NCBI RefSeq assembly: GCF_900106695.1
Contig: NZ_FNMZ01000006.1
Span: 62,001 to 126,000, forward strand
Source: Albimonas donghaensis
GTDB taxonomy: Bacteria > Pseudomonadota > Alphaproteobacteria > Rhodobacterales > Rhodobacteraceae
Length of the DNA: 64,000 nucleotides
Direction: 5' to 3'
Shown: positions 11,430-20,115 of the stretch, piece after piece
Numbering within the stretch: position 1 is the stretch's first letter
Layout of the letters: every line of letters starts with the position of its first letter
Translations under genes and position numbers: made by a program
The notes under the pieces: model-generated
What the model saw: only the letters and a program-made list of their open reading frames with translations
Told to the model about the DNA's origin: nothing
Database searches by the model: none

Positions 11430-11445
11430 CTTAACGCGAGTTAAG
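11430..11445. promoter_or_regulatory. CtrA-box-like palindrome upstream of ctrA
   Basis: Perfect dyad CTTAAC (430-435), GCGA, GTTAAG (440-445) between sciP and ctrA. It contains two TTAA half-sites 6 bases apart; the classical CtrA site has 7 bases between TTAA halves. Autoregulation of ctrA is known in Caulobacter, so this is a plausible CtrA site with shortened spacing, or the operator of another regulator. Confidence 0.45.
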
Positions 11446-11453
11446 AACACTTT

Positions 11454-11738
11454 TCAACTTCTGGTGGATCGGTAGCGCTGCAGGGCCGTGGTGCGCAGGG
11501 CGTTGATCCCGTGCGACGACACGGCGGTCAGCCAGCCGTCCAGTTCCTCCGCCGAAAGATCCCAGGTCTCGCAGGCTTCCTCGACGGAGATCAGGCCGCC
11601 CTTCACCGCGGCGACCACCGCCGCCTTGCGCCGCGCCACCCAGCGACGGGTCGTCGGCGACGGCAGGTCCTTGCGCGTGATCCGCGCGCCATCGGGCCCG
11701 ACCACCGAAGTCGGGTTCTCAGTCGTGTCAATACGCAT
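11454..11738 (-). CDS. sciP: CtrA inhibitor SciP (DUF1153 family)
   Basis: A 94-residue helix-turn-helix protein starting at ATG 11738 with GGAG 8 bases upstream. The core R-W-V-A-R-R-K-A-A-V-V-A-A-V-K-G-G-L-I (about 31-49) followed by S-V-E-E-A-C and L-S-A-E-E-L is the DUF1153/SciP signature. In Caulobacter SciP binds CtrA on DNA and blocks its activation of target promoters in swarmer cells. Genomic pairing with ctrA downstream and divergent mnmA supports the assignment. Confidence 0.92.
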   Translation of the reverse strand: MRIDTTENPTSVVGPDGARITRKDLPSPTTRRWVARRKAAVVAAVKGGLISVEEACETWDLSAEELDGWLTAVSSHGINALRTTALQRYRSTRS

Positions 11739-11896
11739 AGTCTCGCTCCACCACAGTTTCACTCACCCGGGGAGAACGCTATCCGCAGCGGGTTTCGCGA
11801 TGGTGAATCGCGGGAAATTCAGGGTCGGCGCCGCCTCGGCGCCTTGCTGGCGCCACCGACGGAGCCTATGAAACCCGCAGGAAAATGGAGGCTGCG

Positions 11897-13075
11897 ATGG
11901 CCCTCGACCGACCTGACGACCGCTCCGGCGACCGGCATGACGAATCGCCCCTGACCAACTCGCTGGGCCTGCCCGGGGCGCCGGCGCAGACGCGCGTGGT
12001 CGCCGCCATGTCCGGCGGCGTGGACAGTTCCGTGGTCGCCGCGATGCTGTCGCGCGAGGGCTACGACGTGGTCGGCGTGACCCTGCAGCTCTACGACCAC
12101 GGCGCGGCGCTGGCCCGGAAAGGCGCCTGCTGCGCCGGCCGCGACATCTATGACGCGCGCCGCGTGGCCGAAACCATGGGCTTCCCGCACTACGTGCTCG
12201 ACTACGAATCCCGGTTCCGGGAGGCGGTGATCGACGATTTCGCCGATTCGTACCTCGCCGGCGCCACCCCGATTCCCTGCGTGCGCTGCAATGAGCGGGT
12301 GAAATTCCGCGATCTGCTCGACACGGCGCGCGAACTCGACGCCCAGGTGATGGCCACCGGCCACTACGTGCGCCGATTCGACGGCGCGCACGGGCCCGAG
12401 CTGCACCGCGCCGCGGATCCCGCGCGCGACCAGTCCTATTTCCTCTTCGCCACGACGCGCGAGCAGCTCGCCCGCCTGCGATTCCCGCTCGGCGACCTCG
12501 CCTCCAAGGCCGAGACCCGCGCGCTGGCGGCGGAATTCGGTCTCGGCGTCGCCGACAAACCCGACAGCCAGGACATCTGTTTCGTGCCCAACGGCGACTA
12601 CGCCGCGGTGATCGAGAAGCTGCGCCCCGGGGCCGGTCAGCCCGGCGAGATCGTGCATCTCGACGGTCGGGTGCTGGGCGAGCACCAGGGCCTGATTCGC
12701 TACACGGTGGGTCAGCGCCGGGGGCTCGGCATCTCGGCGCCCGAGCCGCTGCACGTCATCCGGCTGGAGCCCGAGACCCGCCGCGTCATCGTCGGCCCGC
12801 GCGAGGCGCTGGGTCTGCGCCGGATCCCGGTGGCGGAGGTCAACTGGCTGGGCGACGGCGATTTCGAGGACGCGCCCGAGGGCGGCTGGGAGATCGAGGC
12901 CCGCGTCCGCTCCACCCGCCCCTCGGCGCCGGCGCGGGTGCGTCCGCTGGGCGGCGGCAGGGCGGAGGTGGAGCTGGCCGCGGCCGAACAGGGCGTCGCC
13001 CCCGGCCAGGCCTGCGTCTTCTATGCGCCTGAAGGCACGCGCGTTTTCGGCGGCGGCTGGATCACCCGAAGCTGA
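11897..13075 (+). CDS. mnmA: tRNA-specific 2-thiouridylase MnmA
   Basis: A 392-residue enzyme that thiolates U34 of Lys, Glu and Gln tRNAs using sulfur relayed from cysteine desulfurase. ATG 11897 is chosen because GGAGG lies 7 bases upstream; an in-frame ATG four codons earlier lacks one. The PP-loop S-G-G-V-D-S-S is at 39-45. The catalytic cysteine pair is Cys131 (in P-C-V-R-C-N) and Cys228 (in D-S-Q-D-I-C-F). A roughly 30-residue polar N-terminal extension precedes the PP-loop domain. It is divergent from sciP. Confidence 0.95.
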   Translation: MALDRPDDRSGDRHDESPLTNSLGLPGAPAQTRVVAAMSGGVDSSVVAAMLSREGYDVVGVTLQLYDHGAALARKGACCAGRDIYDARRVAETMGFPHYVLDYESRFREAVIDDFADSYLAGATPIPCVRCNERVKFRDLLDTARELDAQVMATGHYVRRFDGAHGPELHRAADPARDQSYFLFATTREQLARLRFPLGDLASKAETRALAAEFGLGVADKPDSQDICFVPNGDYAAVIEKLRPGAGQPGEIVHLDGRVLGEHQGLIRYTVGQRRGLGISAPEPLHVIRLEPETRRVIVGPREALGLRRIPVAEVNWLGDGDFEDAPEGGWEIEARVRSTRPSAPARVRPLGGGRAEVELAAAEQGVAPGQACVFYAPEGTRVFGGGWITRS

Positions 13076-13118
13076 TCCTCTCCTGCCGAAGGCGACCCCG
13101 CCTCCCTGGCGCGGCCCG

Positions 13119-13430
13119 TCAGTGGGTCCAGGCGCCCTTGCGGTCATGCGAGAAGTTGGAGCCGTAGCCGCGCGCGCGGATATTCGGCTTGCGCACCTGC
13201 GGTTCGATCACCTGGGCGGCGATGCCGTGGCGCGCGGCGTAATCCACCGCGGCGTCCTTCGACGGAAACTCGATCCGCACCTGGCCCTGGGTGTCGCCGG
13301 AGCCGGTCCACCCCATCAGCGGGTCGATGCGCTTGGCTTCTTCGGGGGCGAATTCCAGCACCCAGTTGGCGGTGCGGGCGGTCCCCGACTGCATGGCGGT
13401 TTTCGCGGGTTTGTAGATTCGCGCGAACAT
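13119..13430 (-). CDS. NADH dehydrogenase accessory subunit (NDUFS4/ETC complex I family)
   Basis: A 103-residue protein starting at ATG 13430 behind GAGGAG. It begins M-F-A-R-I-Y-K-P and contains [16 protein letters not shown] and [11 protein letters not shown], the pattern of the 18-kDa NDUFS4 accessory subunit retained in alphaproteobacteria and mitochondria. It stabilises the NADH module of respiratory complex I at the membrane. It is convergent with mnmA and separate from the nuo operon, as is usual in this group. Confidence 0.9.
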   Translation of the reverse strand: MFARIYKPAKTAMQSGTARTANWVLEFAPEEAKRIDPLMGWTGSGDTQGQVRIEFPSKDAAVDYAARHGIAAQVIEPQVRKPNIRARGYGSNFSHDRKGAWTH

Positions 13431-14900
13431 GGCAGGTCTCCTCGGCCGGTTGGCCGGATATGAACCGTCGGGCGGGGCGCTGGCAAGCGCCGGGGCGTCG
13501 CGGGCCGGGGCTCCCGTCCGCGCCCCATTACGGCACAGATTAGGTAAAGGTTCCATTACGCCATGAAAACAGGGCGTTAGATGCGCGCGGATCGGGCGAA
13601 TCGCCGACCCCGGAAACGATCCGGAAACGGAATCGGTGCATAACCCCTCTCGGGTGGCGGAGGCTTCGGTCTCCGGCAGAGCGAGAGGCTCCCGGCGCGA
13701 AACGCGCCGCGGGCCGGACGGCGCGACGCAAAGGGCCAGGGGTGGCCGATGCGCTCGGGTCCGGACGGTCTGCTCGGAGAATGGGACAAGGGGCCATGGG
13801 CCGGCTGAACGCCGGCGAGCCGGGCCCAACGCCGGTCGAAGCGCCGCGCAATCCGGAAGATGCGGAACGGATCGCGACCGCCGGGCTTCGCCCGCCGCGG
13901 GCGCAGGTCACGGATCGGAGGCCCCATGGGTGGAGGCTCCGTCCGCGGCCGGCGGGCCAACCCGGACGGGGCGGTCCGGCTCCGCGTCCGTCCGGCGCCG
14001 CGGGTCCAGGGGTGGGGCTGCGGCGCCGGAGGCCGTGTCGGCGGGGTCGACGCGGCATGGGGCCCCCAAAGCGCCTGGCCGGGGCCTCCTGAATGTCTCC
14101 CGATCTCATGGACATCCGCGCAGCAAGGCGCCGCGTCGAGGGCGCGCCGGTGGCCCGCAATCGCCCGCGGCGCGCTGCCAGGGTCGCGCTTGCGGACAGG
14201 ACGCCCATCGCGGACGCCGCGCCTCCCTGCCCAGACCGGTCCTCTCGCCCGCACCTCGATGCCGCCGCCCGGCCGTCTCCGTCACGCGGAGGATGTCCGT
14301 GCCCGCCCCAGCGCCCGATTGCCTGAATTCCCGCCCCCCTTCTCGGCCAAACGCCGATCGATGCGCCCTCAAGGCCCAGCCGCAGGCGCGCAGATCATCC
14401 GGCGATCCAGACTGCGCGGCTCCTTCGGCGCATCCCCTCGCAGCGCGGCTCTCAGCCCGCCCCCATTCGGACCGGGTCGCGAGGTCCCAAGCCGTCGGGC
14501 CATCCAGGCTCGACCCGAAGCACGCCCTCGCCATGCCCCTCCGCCTTGCCGTTAAGGCATGGACCCAAGGGCAGGGCAACACACGCAACTAATTGACCGG
14601 GTTCTGAAATCAGGCGCCCCGCCCGCGCCGAAGGCCGCATGACGGGAACGGGGAGCACCCGCAAGATCACGAGATCCACAGCGAATCCCGCAGGCGCCTC
14701 GCGCTCGCGGCCTGTCATCGCGATGTCCGCCCCTCCCCCGTCGCCAAGACGCTCAGTCGGGGACTCGAGGGGCGCGCTTCAGCCCGGGACCTGGCCATCC
14801 TCGGCGCCGTCGCAGCGCGCCGCGGGCGCTCGCGCTCAACGGGCGAGACCTTTGCGCGGCGCCCCGGAGGCCGGACGGCCCAGGGCTTCCCGGGCATAGC
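13431..14900. other. Gene-poor stretch with no recognisable gene
   Basis: Between the NDUFS4-like gene and the candidate RNA there is about 1.5 kb in which I recognise no protein, tRNA or rRNA. Open frames exist on both strands because stops are rare at this GC content, but they give Arg/Pro/Gly-rich low-complexity translations, overlap one another and lack good ribosome sites. The stretch near 13.54-13.66 kb is less GC-rich and may contain the promoter of the minus-strand gene. Confidence 0.6.
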
Positions 14901-14904
14901 CCCC

Positions 14905-14946
14905 CCGAAAAAGAGAAAGCCGGCCCCGTTCCCCGGGGGCCGGCTT
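14905..14946 (-). terminator. Intrinsic terminator, minus strand
   Basis: Stem AAGCCGGCCCC with a perfect complement (14917-14927 and 14936-14946), an 8-base loop, then a U-rich tail (TCTCTTTTT) on the minus strand. There is no T-run on the plus side, so it serves a transcript coming from about 15.2 kb leftwards. Confidence 0.8.
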
Positions 14947-15190
14947 GGCGACGTGGCGCCAGATGAGGCGCGACTACGCGCCGTCGTTATCAGACCTTCC
15001 AGCCTGAATATGGTGACCGCCGGCCAGACGCTTGGGAGCGAGGGGTGGGGTGGGTGGTGCCGCGCCCGGCCGGCGATCTTTCTTGTTGCTCCGACTTGAC
15101 CCTACATCCAGCAGGGGAGAGCCGGCAACAAGAAACTCAACCTTTGCGTGTTTCGCTGTGGCTCCGTTCAAGAACCTCCGATTTTCGGCT
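14905..15190 (-). ncRNA. Candidate structured small RNA ending in an intrinsic terminator
   Basis: This minus-strand segment is richer in A and T than its surroundings and dense in paired elements. A perfect 11-bp stem (TTTCTTGTTGC, 15079-15089, with its complement at 15125-15135) encloses an inner 6-bp stem with one G-U pair. A second stem, CGCCGGCC with its complement, follows in 15.00-15.08 kb. The segment ends in an 11-bp GC hairpin at 14917-14946, followed on the minus strand by TCTCTTTTTC. A 65-codon frame starting TTG (15171-14974) overlaps it but has codon use unlike the genome. I do not recognise it as tmRNA, RNase P, SRP or 6S RNA. Confidence 0.5.
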
Positions 15191-15254
15191 GCGAGCTTGA
15201 TTAACCCGCCGACAAGGTCAATCTCGGGTAAAACGGTGAAGAGAGGGTTAAGAC

Positions 15255-17435
15255 ATGACTGTGGATTCGCTCGTCACCATCCCTGAGCCGCGCAGGCGCG
15301 AAAAGCTCGAAGGGGGTGTCCGACTGGTCATGGAGACCGAGTACACCGCCGCCGGAGACCAGCCGACCGCCATCGCCGAGATCGCCGCCGGCGTGGAAGC
15401 CGGCGACCGCGACCAGGTGCTGCTCGGCGCCACCGGCACCGGCAAGACGTTCACCATGGCCAAGGTCATCGAACAGACCCAGCGTCCGGCGATCATCCTC
15501 GCGCCCAACAAGACGCTGGCCGCACAACTTTATGGCGAGTTCAAACGGTTCTTTCCCAACAATGCGGTCGAATATTTCGTCTCGTATTACGACTACTATC
15601 AGCCCGAGGCCTATGTCCCCCGATCGGACACCTACATCGCCAAGGAATCCCAGATAAACGAGCAGATCGACCGGATGCGCCACGCCGCCACGCGGGCCCT
15701 GCTGGAGCGTGACGACGTCATCATCGTCGCTTCGGTGAGCTGCATCTACGGCATCGGCGCCGTCGAAACCTACGGCGCGATGACCCAGGATCTGGTCGCG
15801 GGAAATGAATACGATTTGAGACAGGTCATGCGCGAGCTGACCGCCCAGCAATACAAACGCAACGACGCCGCCTTCACGCGCGGCGCGTTCCGGGTCCGGG
15901 GCGATTCTCTCGAAGTCTGGCCCGCGCATCTCGACGACCGCGCCTGGCGATTCTCCTTCTTCGGCGAAGAACTCGAATCGATCGCCGAATTCGACCCCCT
16001 CACCGGGGAGCGGATGGCCGACCTGCAAAAGGTCCGGATCTACGCCAACAGCCACTACGTGACCCCGCGCCCCACCATGCAGCAGGCGGTGAAGGGCATA
16101 AAGGCCGAGCTGCGCCAGACCCTCGACCGGATGATCGCCGACGGCCGCCTGCTCGAGGCCCAGCGCCTCGAACAGCGCACCAACCATGACATCGAGATGC
16201 TCGAGGCCACCGGCGTGTGCAACGGCATCGAGAACTACTCCCGCTATCTCACCGGCCGCGGCCCGGGCGAGCCGCCGCCCACGCTCTTCGAATACATCCC
16301 CGACAACGCCATCGTCTTCGCCGACGAATCCCACGTCTCCGTCCCCCAGCTGGGCGGCATGTATCGCGGCGACTACCGGCGAAAGTTCACGCTGGCCGAA
16401 CATGGCTTCCGCCTGCCGTCATGCATGGACAACCGCCCCCTCAAGTTCGAGGAATGGGACGCGATGCGCCCGCAGTCGGTCTTCGTCTCCGCCACCCCGA
16501 GCGCGTGGGAGCTGGAGCAGTCCGGCGGCGTCTTCACCGAACAGGTGATCCGCCCCACCGGCCTCGTCGATCCGCCGGTGGAGATCCGCCCGGTGGAGAC
16601 CCAGGTCGACGACCTGCTGGACGAGGTCCGCAAGGTCGCGCTCGCCGGCGGCCGGGTGCTGTGCACCACGCTGACCAAGCGCATGGCCGAAGACCTGACC
16701 GAATACATGCACGAACAGGGCATCCGCGTGCGCTACATGCATTCGGACATCGACACGATCGAGCGCATCGAGATCCTGCGCGACCTGCGTCTGGGGGCCT
16801 TCGACGTGCTGATCGGCATCAACCTGCTGCGCGAGGGGCTCGACATCCCCGAATGCGCGCTGGTGGCGATCCTCGATGCGGACAAGGAGGGGTTCCTGCG
16901 CTCCGAGACCTCGCTGATCCAGACCATCGGCCGGGCGGCGCGCAATGTCGACGGCCGGGTGATCATGTATGCCGACCGCATCACCGGCTCGATGGAGCGC
17001 GCCATGCGCGAGACCGACCGCCGGCGCGAGAAGCAGGTGGCCTATAACGAGGCGCACGGGATCACGCCGACCACCATCCGCAAGAACATCGAGGACGTGC
17101 TGGAAGGCGTGTGGAAGGGCGACACCGACGCCGCCCGCATCACCGCGCAGGTGGAGAAGGGGCCGAAGGCCGGGGCCAACCTGCAGGCGCATCTGGAGGC
17201 GCTGCGCAAGGACATGATGAAGGCCGCGGAGAACCTGGAATTCGAGGAGGCCGCCCGCCTGCGCGACGAGGTCAAGCGGCTGGAGGCGGTGGAGCTCGCC
17301 GTCGCCGACGACCCGCTCGCGCGTCAGTCGGCGGTGGACGCGGCGGTGGAGGAGGCGAGCAAGGCCTCCGGCCGCTCCAGCGCCGGCAAGGCGGGAACCC
17401 GCACCTATCGCGGCAAGAGCCAGAAGAAGCGCTGA
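15255..17435 (+). CDS. uvrB: Excinuclease ABC subunit B
   Basis: A 726-residue UvrB, the damage-verification helicase-like subunit of nucleotide excision repair. The Walker A motif G-A-T-G-T-G-K-T is at 58-65. The DNA-clamping beta-hairpin region [10 protein letters not shown] follows near 115. Helicase motifs such as Q-T-I-G-R-A-A-R-N are in the second half. The C-terminal UVR motif ([11 protein letters not shown]) near 660 binds UvrC. GAGAGGG precedes ATG 15255. The last 50 residues are a Ser/Ala/Lys-rich tail. I see no clear LexA box of the alphaproteobacterial type upstream. Confidence 0.96.
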   Translation: MTVDSLVTIPEPRRREKLEGGVRLVMETEYTAAGDQPTAIAEIAAGVEAGDRDQVLLGATGTGKTFTMAKVIEQTQRPAIILAPNKTLAAQLYGEFKRFFPNNAVEYFVSYYDYYQPEAYVPRSDTYIAKESQINEQIDRMRHAATRALLERDDVIIVASVSCIYGIGAVETYGAMTQDLVAGNEYDLRQVMRELTAQQYKRNDAAFTRGAFRVRGDSLEVWPAHLDDRAWRFSFFGEELESIAEFDPLTGERMADLQKVRIYANSHYVTPRPTMQQAVKGIKAELRQTLDRMIADGRLLEAQRLEQRTNHDIEMLEATGVCNGIENYSRYLTGRGPGEPPPTLFEYIPDNAIVFADESHVSVPQLGGMYRGDYRRKFTLAEHGFRLPSCMDNRPLKFEEWDAMRPQSVFVSATPSAWELEQSGGVFTEQVIRPTGLVDPPVEIRPVETQVDDLLDEVRKVALAGGRVLCTTLTKRMAEDLTEYMHEQGIRVRYMHSDIDTIERIEILRDLRLGAFDVLIGINLLREGLDIPECALVAILDADKEGFLRSETSLIQTIGRAARNVDGRVIMYADRITGSMERAMRETDRRREKQVAYNEAHGITPTTIRKNIEDVLEGVWKGDTDAARITAQVEKGPKAGANLQAHLEALRKDMMKAAENLEFEEAARLRDEVKRLEAVELAVADDPLARQSAVDAAVEEASKASGRSSAGKAGTRTYRGKSQKKR

Positions 17436-17520
17436 GCCGCGCGTCGACCGGCCCGATGATCGCGGCCGGACGCCCGCGCGGCGCGTCCCCGGCAGCGCCT
17501 GCGGCCCGGTCTCTCGGCTC

Positions 17521-17585
17521 CGTCCCGCTCCGCCTCGGGCGGGACGCGCAGGGCCGCGCCTGACCCCCGGGCGCGGCCCTGCGCG
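17521..17585. terminator. Two consecutive perfect hairpins downstream of uvrB
   Basis: The first stem is CGTCCCGC (521-528) with GCGGGACG (539-546). The second is a perfect 15-bp stem (545-559 with 571-585) around an 11-base loop; the two share bases 545-546 and so could be mutually exclusive. There is no T-run after them, so intrinsic termination is uncertain. The rest of the 420-bp gap to the next gene (17436-17858) shows nothing I recognise. Confidence 0.4.
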
Positions 17586-17858
17586 GCCGAGGGACAGAGA
17601 GGGTATGCGCGCGGCGACCGGAGGCGTCGAAGGGATCGCCGCGGCGCGCCCCGAGCCTGCACGCGGGAGGGGAGACGCGGCGGCCCCTCGCCCGATCCTG
17701 CTTGCGGGATCGGAGCGCCCGGGTCCGAGGGAAGCGCGGCGCCGCGCGACGGACCGGGCGGGCGTCCGCGTTGAAGCGGGAGACGCAGGGGAAACCCAAG
17801 AGAAACGCAGGCGACGCCCGCAGGCCGCCTGCGCGAACGGACAGGGAGGGGATTGTCC

Positions 17859-18383
17859 ATGCAATCGCAACGCCTCACGCTTCCGGCGCGCTTCGCCGCC
17901 GGACTCGCCTTGCTGCTCACCGGCGCGCTGTTCGGCTTTTTCTACGCCTGGGTCTGCTCGACCATGTGGGGGCTGGATGCGGCCGACCCGCGGGTGGCGA
18001 TGGCGGCCATGCAGGCGATGAACGCCTCGGTGCGCAACGCGGTGTTCGCCCCGGCCTTCTTCGGCGCCGCTCCGGCCTGCGCCCTGGCGGCCGCGGCCGC
18101 CTGGGGCGCCGGCGCGCCCGCGGCGGCCCGAGCCTTCGGGCTCGCCGCCCTGCTGGTGCTGGCGGGCTGCGTGGCGACCTTCCTCGTCAACGTACCGATG
18201 AACGAAACGCTGGGCGCCCTGCCCGTTCCGGAATCCCGCGAGGACGCCGCGCGCATCTGGGCCGCCTATTCGCCTCGATGGCAGCTCTGGAACCAGATCC
18301 GCGCGGCGCTCTGCGGGGTCGGGCTGCTGGCGGCGGGGGCCGGGATCGCCGCCCTTGCCCGCGCCGCGCCGCGCGCCGCGTGA
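17859..18383 (+). CDS. Small integral membrane protein (DUF1772-like)
   Basis: A 174-residue protein with four predicted membrane helices (about 12-32, 62-82, 92-112 and 142-162) separated by short loops. The pattern of an early F-F-Y-A-W-V, a middle P-x-N segment (F-L-V-N-V-P-M-N-E) and a late W-x2-W-N-Q-I-R-A resembles DUF1772 (anthrone oxygenase-like) membrane proteins. ATG 17859 has AGGGAGGG 8 bases upstream. Function is unknown; no neighbour suggests a pathway. Confidence 0.65.
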   Translation: MQSQRLTLPARFAAGLALLLTGALFGFFYAWVCSTMWGLDAADPRVAMAAMQAMNASVRNAVFAPAFFGAAPACALAAAAAWGAGAPAAARAFGLAALLVLAGCVATFLVNVPMNETLGALPVPESREDAARIWAAYSPRWQLWNQIRAALCGVGLLAAGAGIAALARAAPRAA

Positions 18384-18554
18384 TCGGCGGACGAAGGCCC
18401 GGGGATCGAGGTTCGGACCGCCTTCGGGCCGCCTTCGGCCCGTGCGCGCGGGCTCACCGCCCGATCAAGCGCGATCACATGCAGGATCAGGCGCTTCCGC
18501 GGTGGGCGGCCCCGGCATAGGTGGCGAAGCCTCGCCCTCTCTCGCAGGATATCC

Positions 18555-19022
18555 ATGCGCATGCCGCCCAGACCCGCCCTTTCGACCCTGATCCTCGGCG
18601 GCATCGCCGGCGAAATCGCCTTCGAAGCCTATGCCTGGCTGCTGTCCCCGCGTCTGTTCGGCGTGACCCTGGAACCCGCCAACCTGATCGTCGGTCTGGC
18701 GCGGACCCTGTTCGGGCTCGACCTCGGCTACTGGACCGCGTTCGGGCTGCATTTCGCCATCGGCGCCGTGGCCTTCTCGGCCGTCGTGACGCTGGTCCAC
18801 ATGGCGACCCGAACCAGCCTGCCGCTCGCCGGCGCCATCGCGGGGGTGCTGCTCTGGTTCGTCGCGCAGGGCTTGCTGGCCCCGGCCATGGGGCGGAGCT
18901 TCATGATGGGCTTCGGCGCCTACACCCAGTCTTCGTTCATCGCCCATGTCGGCATGAGCGTGATCATCGGCCTGACCATGGCGGGCCTCTCTCGGGCGCG
19001 GCGAGCGCCGGCCCCGACCTGA
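18555..19022 (+). CDS. Small integral membrane protein of unknown function
   Basis: A 155-residue protein with about four hydrophobic helices (10-30, 55-80, 95-115, 125-148). I do not recognise a family. AGGA lies about 7 bases before ATG 18555; a second in-frame ATG two codons on is possible. It follows the other membrane protein in the same direction after 171 bp and is convergent with the universal stress protein gene, with a hairpin between them. Confidence 0.6.
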   Translation: MRMPPRPALSTLILGGIAGEIAFEAYAWLLSPRLFGVTLEPANLIVGLARTLFGLDLGYWTAFGLHFAIGAVAFSAVVTLVHMATRTSLPLAGAIAGVLLWFVAQGLLAPAMGRSFMMGFGAYTQSSFIAHVGMSVIIGLTMAGLSRARRAPAPT

Positions 19023-19041
19023 ACCGGAAGGCCGACGCGAA

Positions 19042-19069
19042 ACGGCCGCGCCCTGCCGGACGCGGCCGT
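19042..19069. terminator. Hairpin between convergent genes
   Basis: Perfect 9-bp stem ACGGCCGCG / CGCGGCCGT with a 10-base loop, lying 20 bp beyond the membrane protein stop codon and 60 bp beyond the stress protein stop codon. It has no true T-run on either side, but its position suggests a bidirectional transcription end. Confidence 0.45.
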
Positions 19070-19128
19070 GCTCATCTCTCCCCCCGCCCGCGACGCCCCG
19101 TGAGGCCCCGCGAGTCGGCGCGATCAGG

Positions 19129-19992
19129 TCAACGGAACAGGAAGACCGGGATCCGGCAGCCGCGCAGCAGCTCCTCGGTCGCCGAACCGAGGATCATCGA
19201 ACGGATGCGCGAATGCCCGTAGGCGCCCATGACCATCAGGTCGGCGCCCCAGCGCTCGGCCTCCCCGGAGATCGCGGCGGCGGGCGCCCCCTCGATCACG
19301 TCGGTCTCGGCCTCGATCCCCGCGCCGGCCAGCATCGCCCGCGCGCCCTCCAGCCCGCGGCGCGCCTCGGCGCTGTCCTCGCCGGCCCGCACCAGGCGGA
19401 AGCGCAGGCCCTGCGTGGTCGGGCTGCGGGACATGTGATCCACGGCCTTCAGGCAGCTCGGGCCGCCGTCGAAGGCCACCAGCACCTTGCCGATCTCATG
19501 AAAGGCCCGGCTGGCCACGAAAACCGGCCGGTCCGCCACCCGCGCCACCCGCTCCAGGTTCGAGCCGAGATGGCCGGAGGCGAAGTCCGCCGCCTCGCCG
19601 CGCTTGCCGATCACCAGCATGTCGGTCGCCGCGCCCTCGGCGGTCACGGCGGCGGAGACCTCCTCGACCAGGTCGCCGATGCGCAGGCGGGTCGACACCT
19701 GCTCCACCCCCGCCTTGCGCAGGATCGCCTCGGCGTCCTCCAGGATCGCCCGGCCCCGCGCCTGTCCCAGCTTGGACATGCGGGCGTCGAGCTCGGCCAG
19801 CTCCTCCAGCAGCGCGGTGCGCGCGCCCAGCGCCAGCGCCCCGCTCAGGTCCGCCGCGGCCGGCGAGCGCCGCCCGATGACATGCAGAAGCTCCACCGAC
19901 CGGCCCGAGCGCGTCGCCAGCCAGGCCGCGTGCTCGCACACGCTGCGCGAATAGTCCGACCCGTCGACCAGGGCCACCAACTTGCCGCTCAT
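19129..19992 (-). CDS. Universal stress protein, tandem UspA domains
   Basis: A 287-residue cytoplasmic protein with two Usp domains. The first begins K-L-V-A-L-V-D-G-S-D and ends with G-K-R-G ... G-S-N-L-E-R-V. The second begins K-V-L-V-A-F-D-G-G-P near residue 165 and ends G-A-Y-G-H-S-R ... G-S-A-T-E-E-L-L. Both retain the G-x2-G-x9-G-(S/N) ATP-binding motif. AGGGGAAG precedes ATG 19992. It lies 123 bp downstream of the SulP gene on the same strand, and Usp proteins are often linked to anion transporters, so co-expression is likely. Confidence 0.92.
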   Translation of the reverse strand: MSGKLVALVDGSDYSRSVCEHAAWLATRSGRSVELLHVIGRRSPAAADLSGALALGARTALLEELAELDARMSKLGQARGRAILEDAEAILRKAGVEQVSTRLRIGDLVEEVSAAVTAEGAATDMLVIGKRGEAADFASGHLGSNLERVARVADRPVFVASRAFHEIGKVLVAFDGGPSCLKAVDHMSRSPTTQGLRFRLVRAGEDSAEARRGLEGARAMLAGAGIEAETDVIEGAPAAAISGEAERWGADLMVMGAYGHSRIRSMILGSATEELLRGCRIPVFLFR

Positions 19993-20115
19993 CGCTTCCC
20001 CTCGCGTCTTGCCTGCGCATGCCGCCGGTTCGCCCGTCGTTCCGCGCCTGTGTCTGCGTCAGGTATGCGCCGAAGGGGGGCGATAGTCACGCCCCGCCCC
20101 CTTCGCGCCCCCGGC

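Noticed and set aside
13636-14592. 318-codon plus-strand frame in the gene-poor interval
   Set aside because: Arg/Pro/Gly/Ser-rich, overlaps equally long frames on the other strand, no ribosome site and no recognisable motif.
14974-15171. 65-codon minus-strand protein gene
   Set aside because: TTG start with only 3 bases to GGAGG, codon third positions unlike the genome, and full overlap with paired RNA elements; kept only as an alternative to the RNA call.
15160-15254. LexA box before uvrB
   Set aside because: A GTTC-AA-GAAC palindrome exists near 15166 but does not match the alphaproteobacterial GTTC-N7-GTTC consensus.
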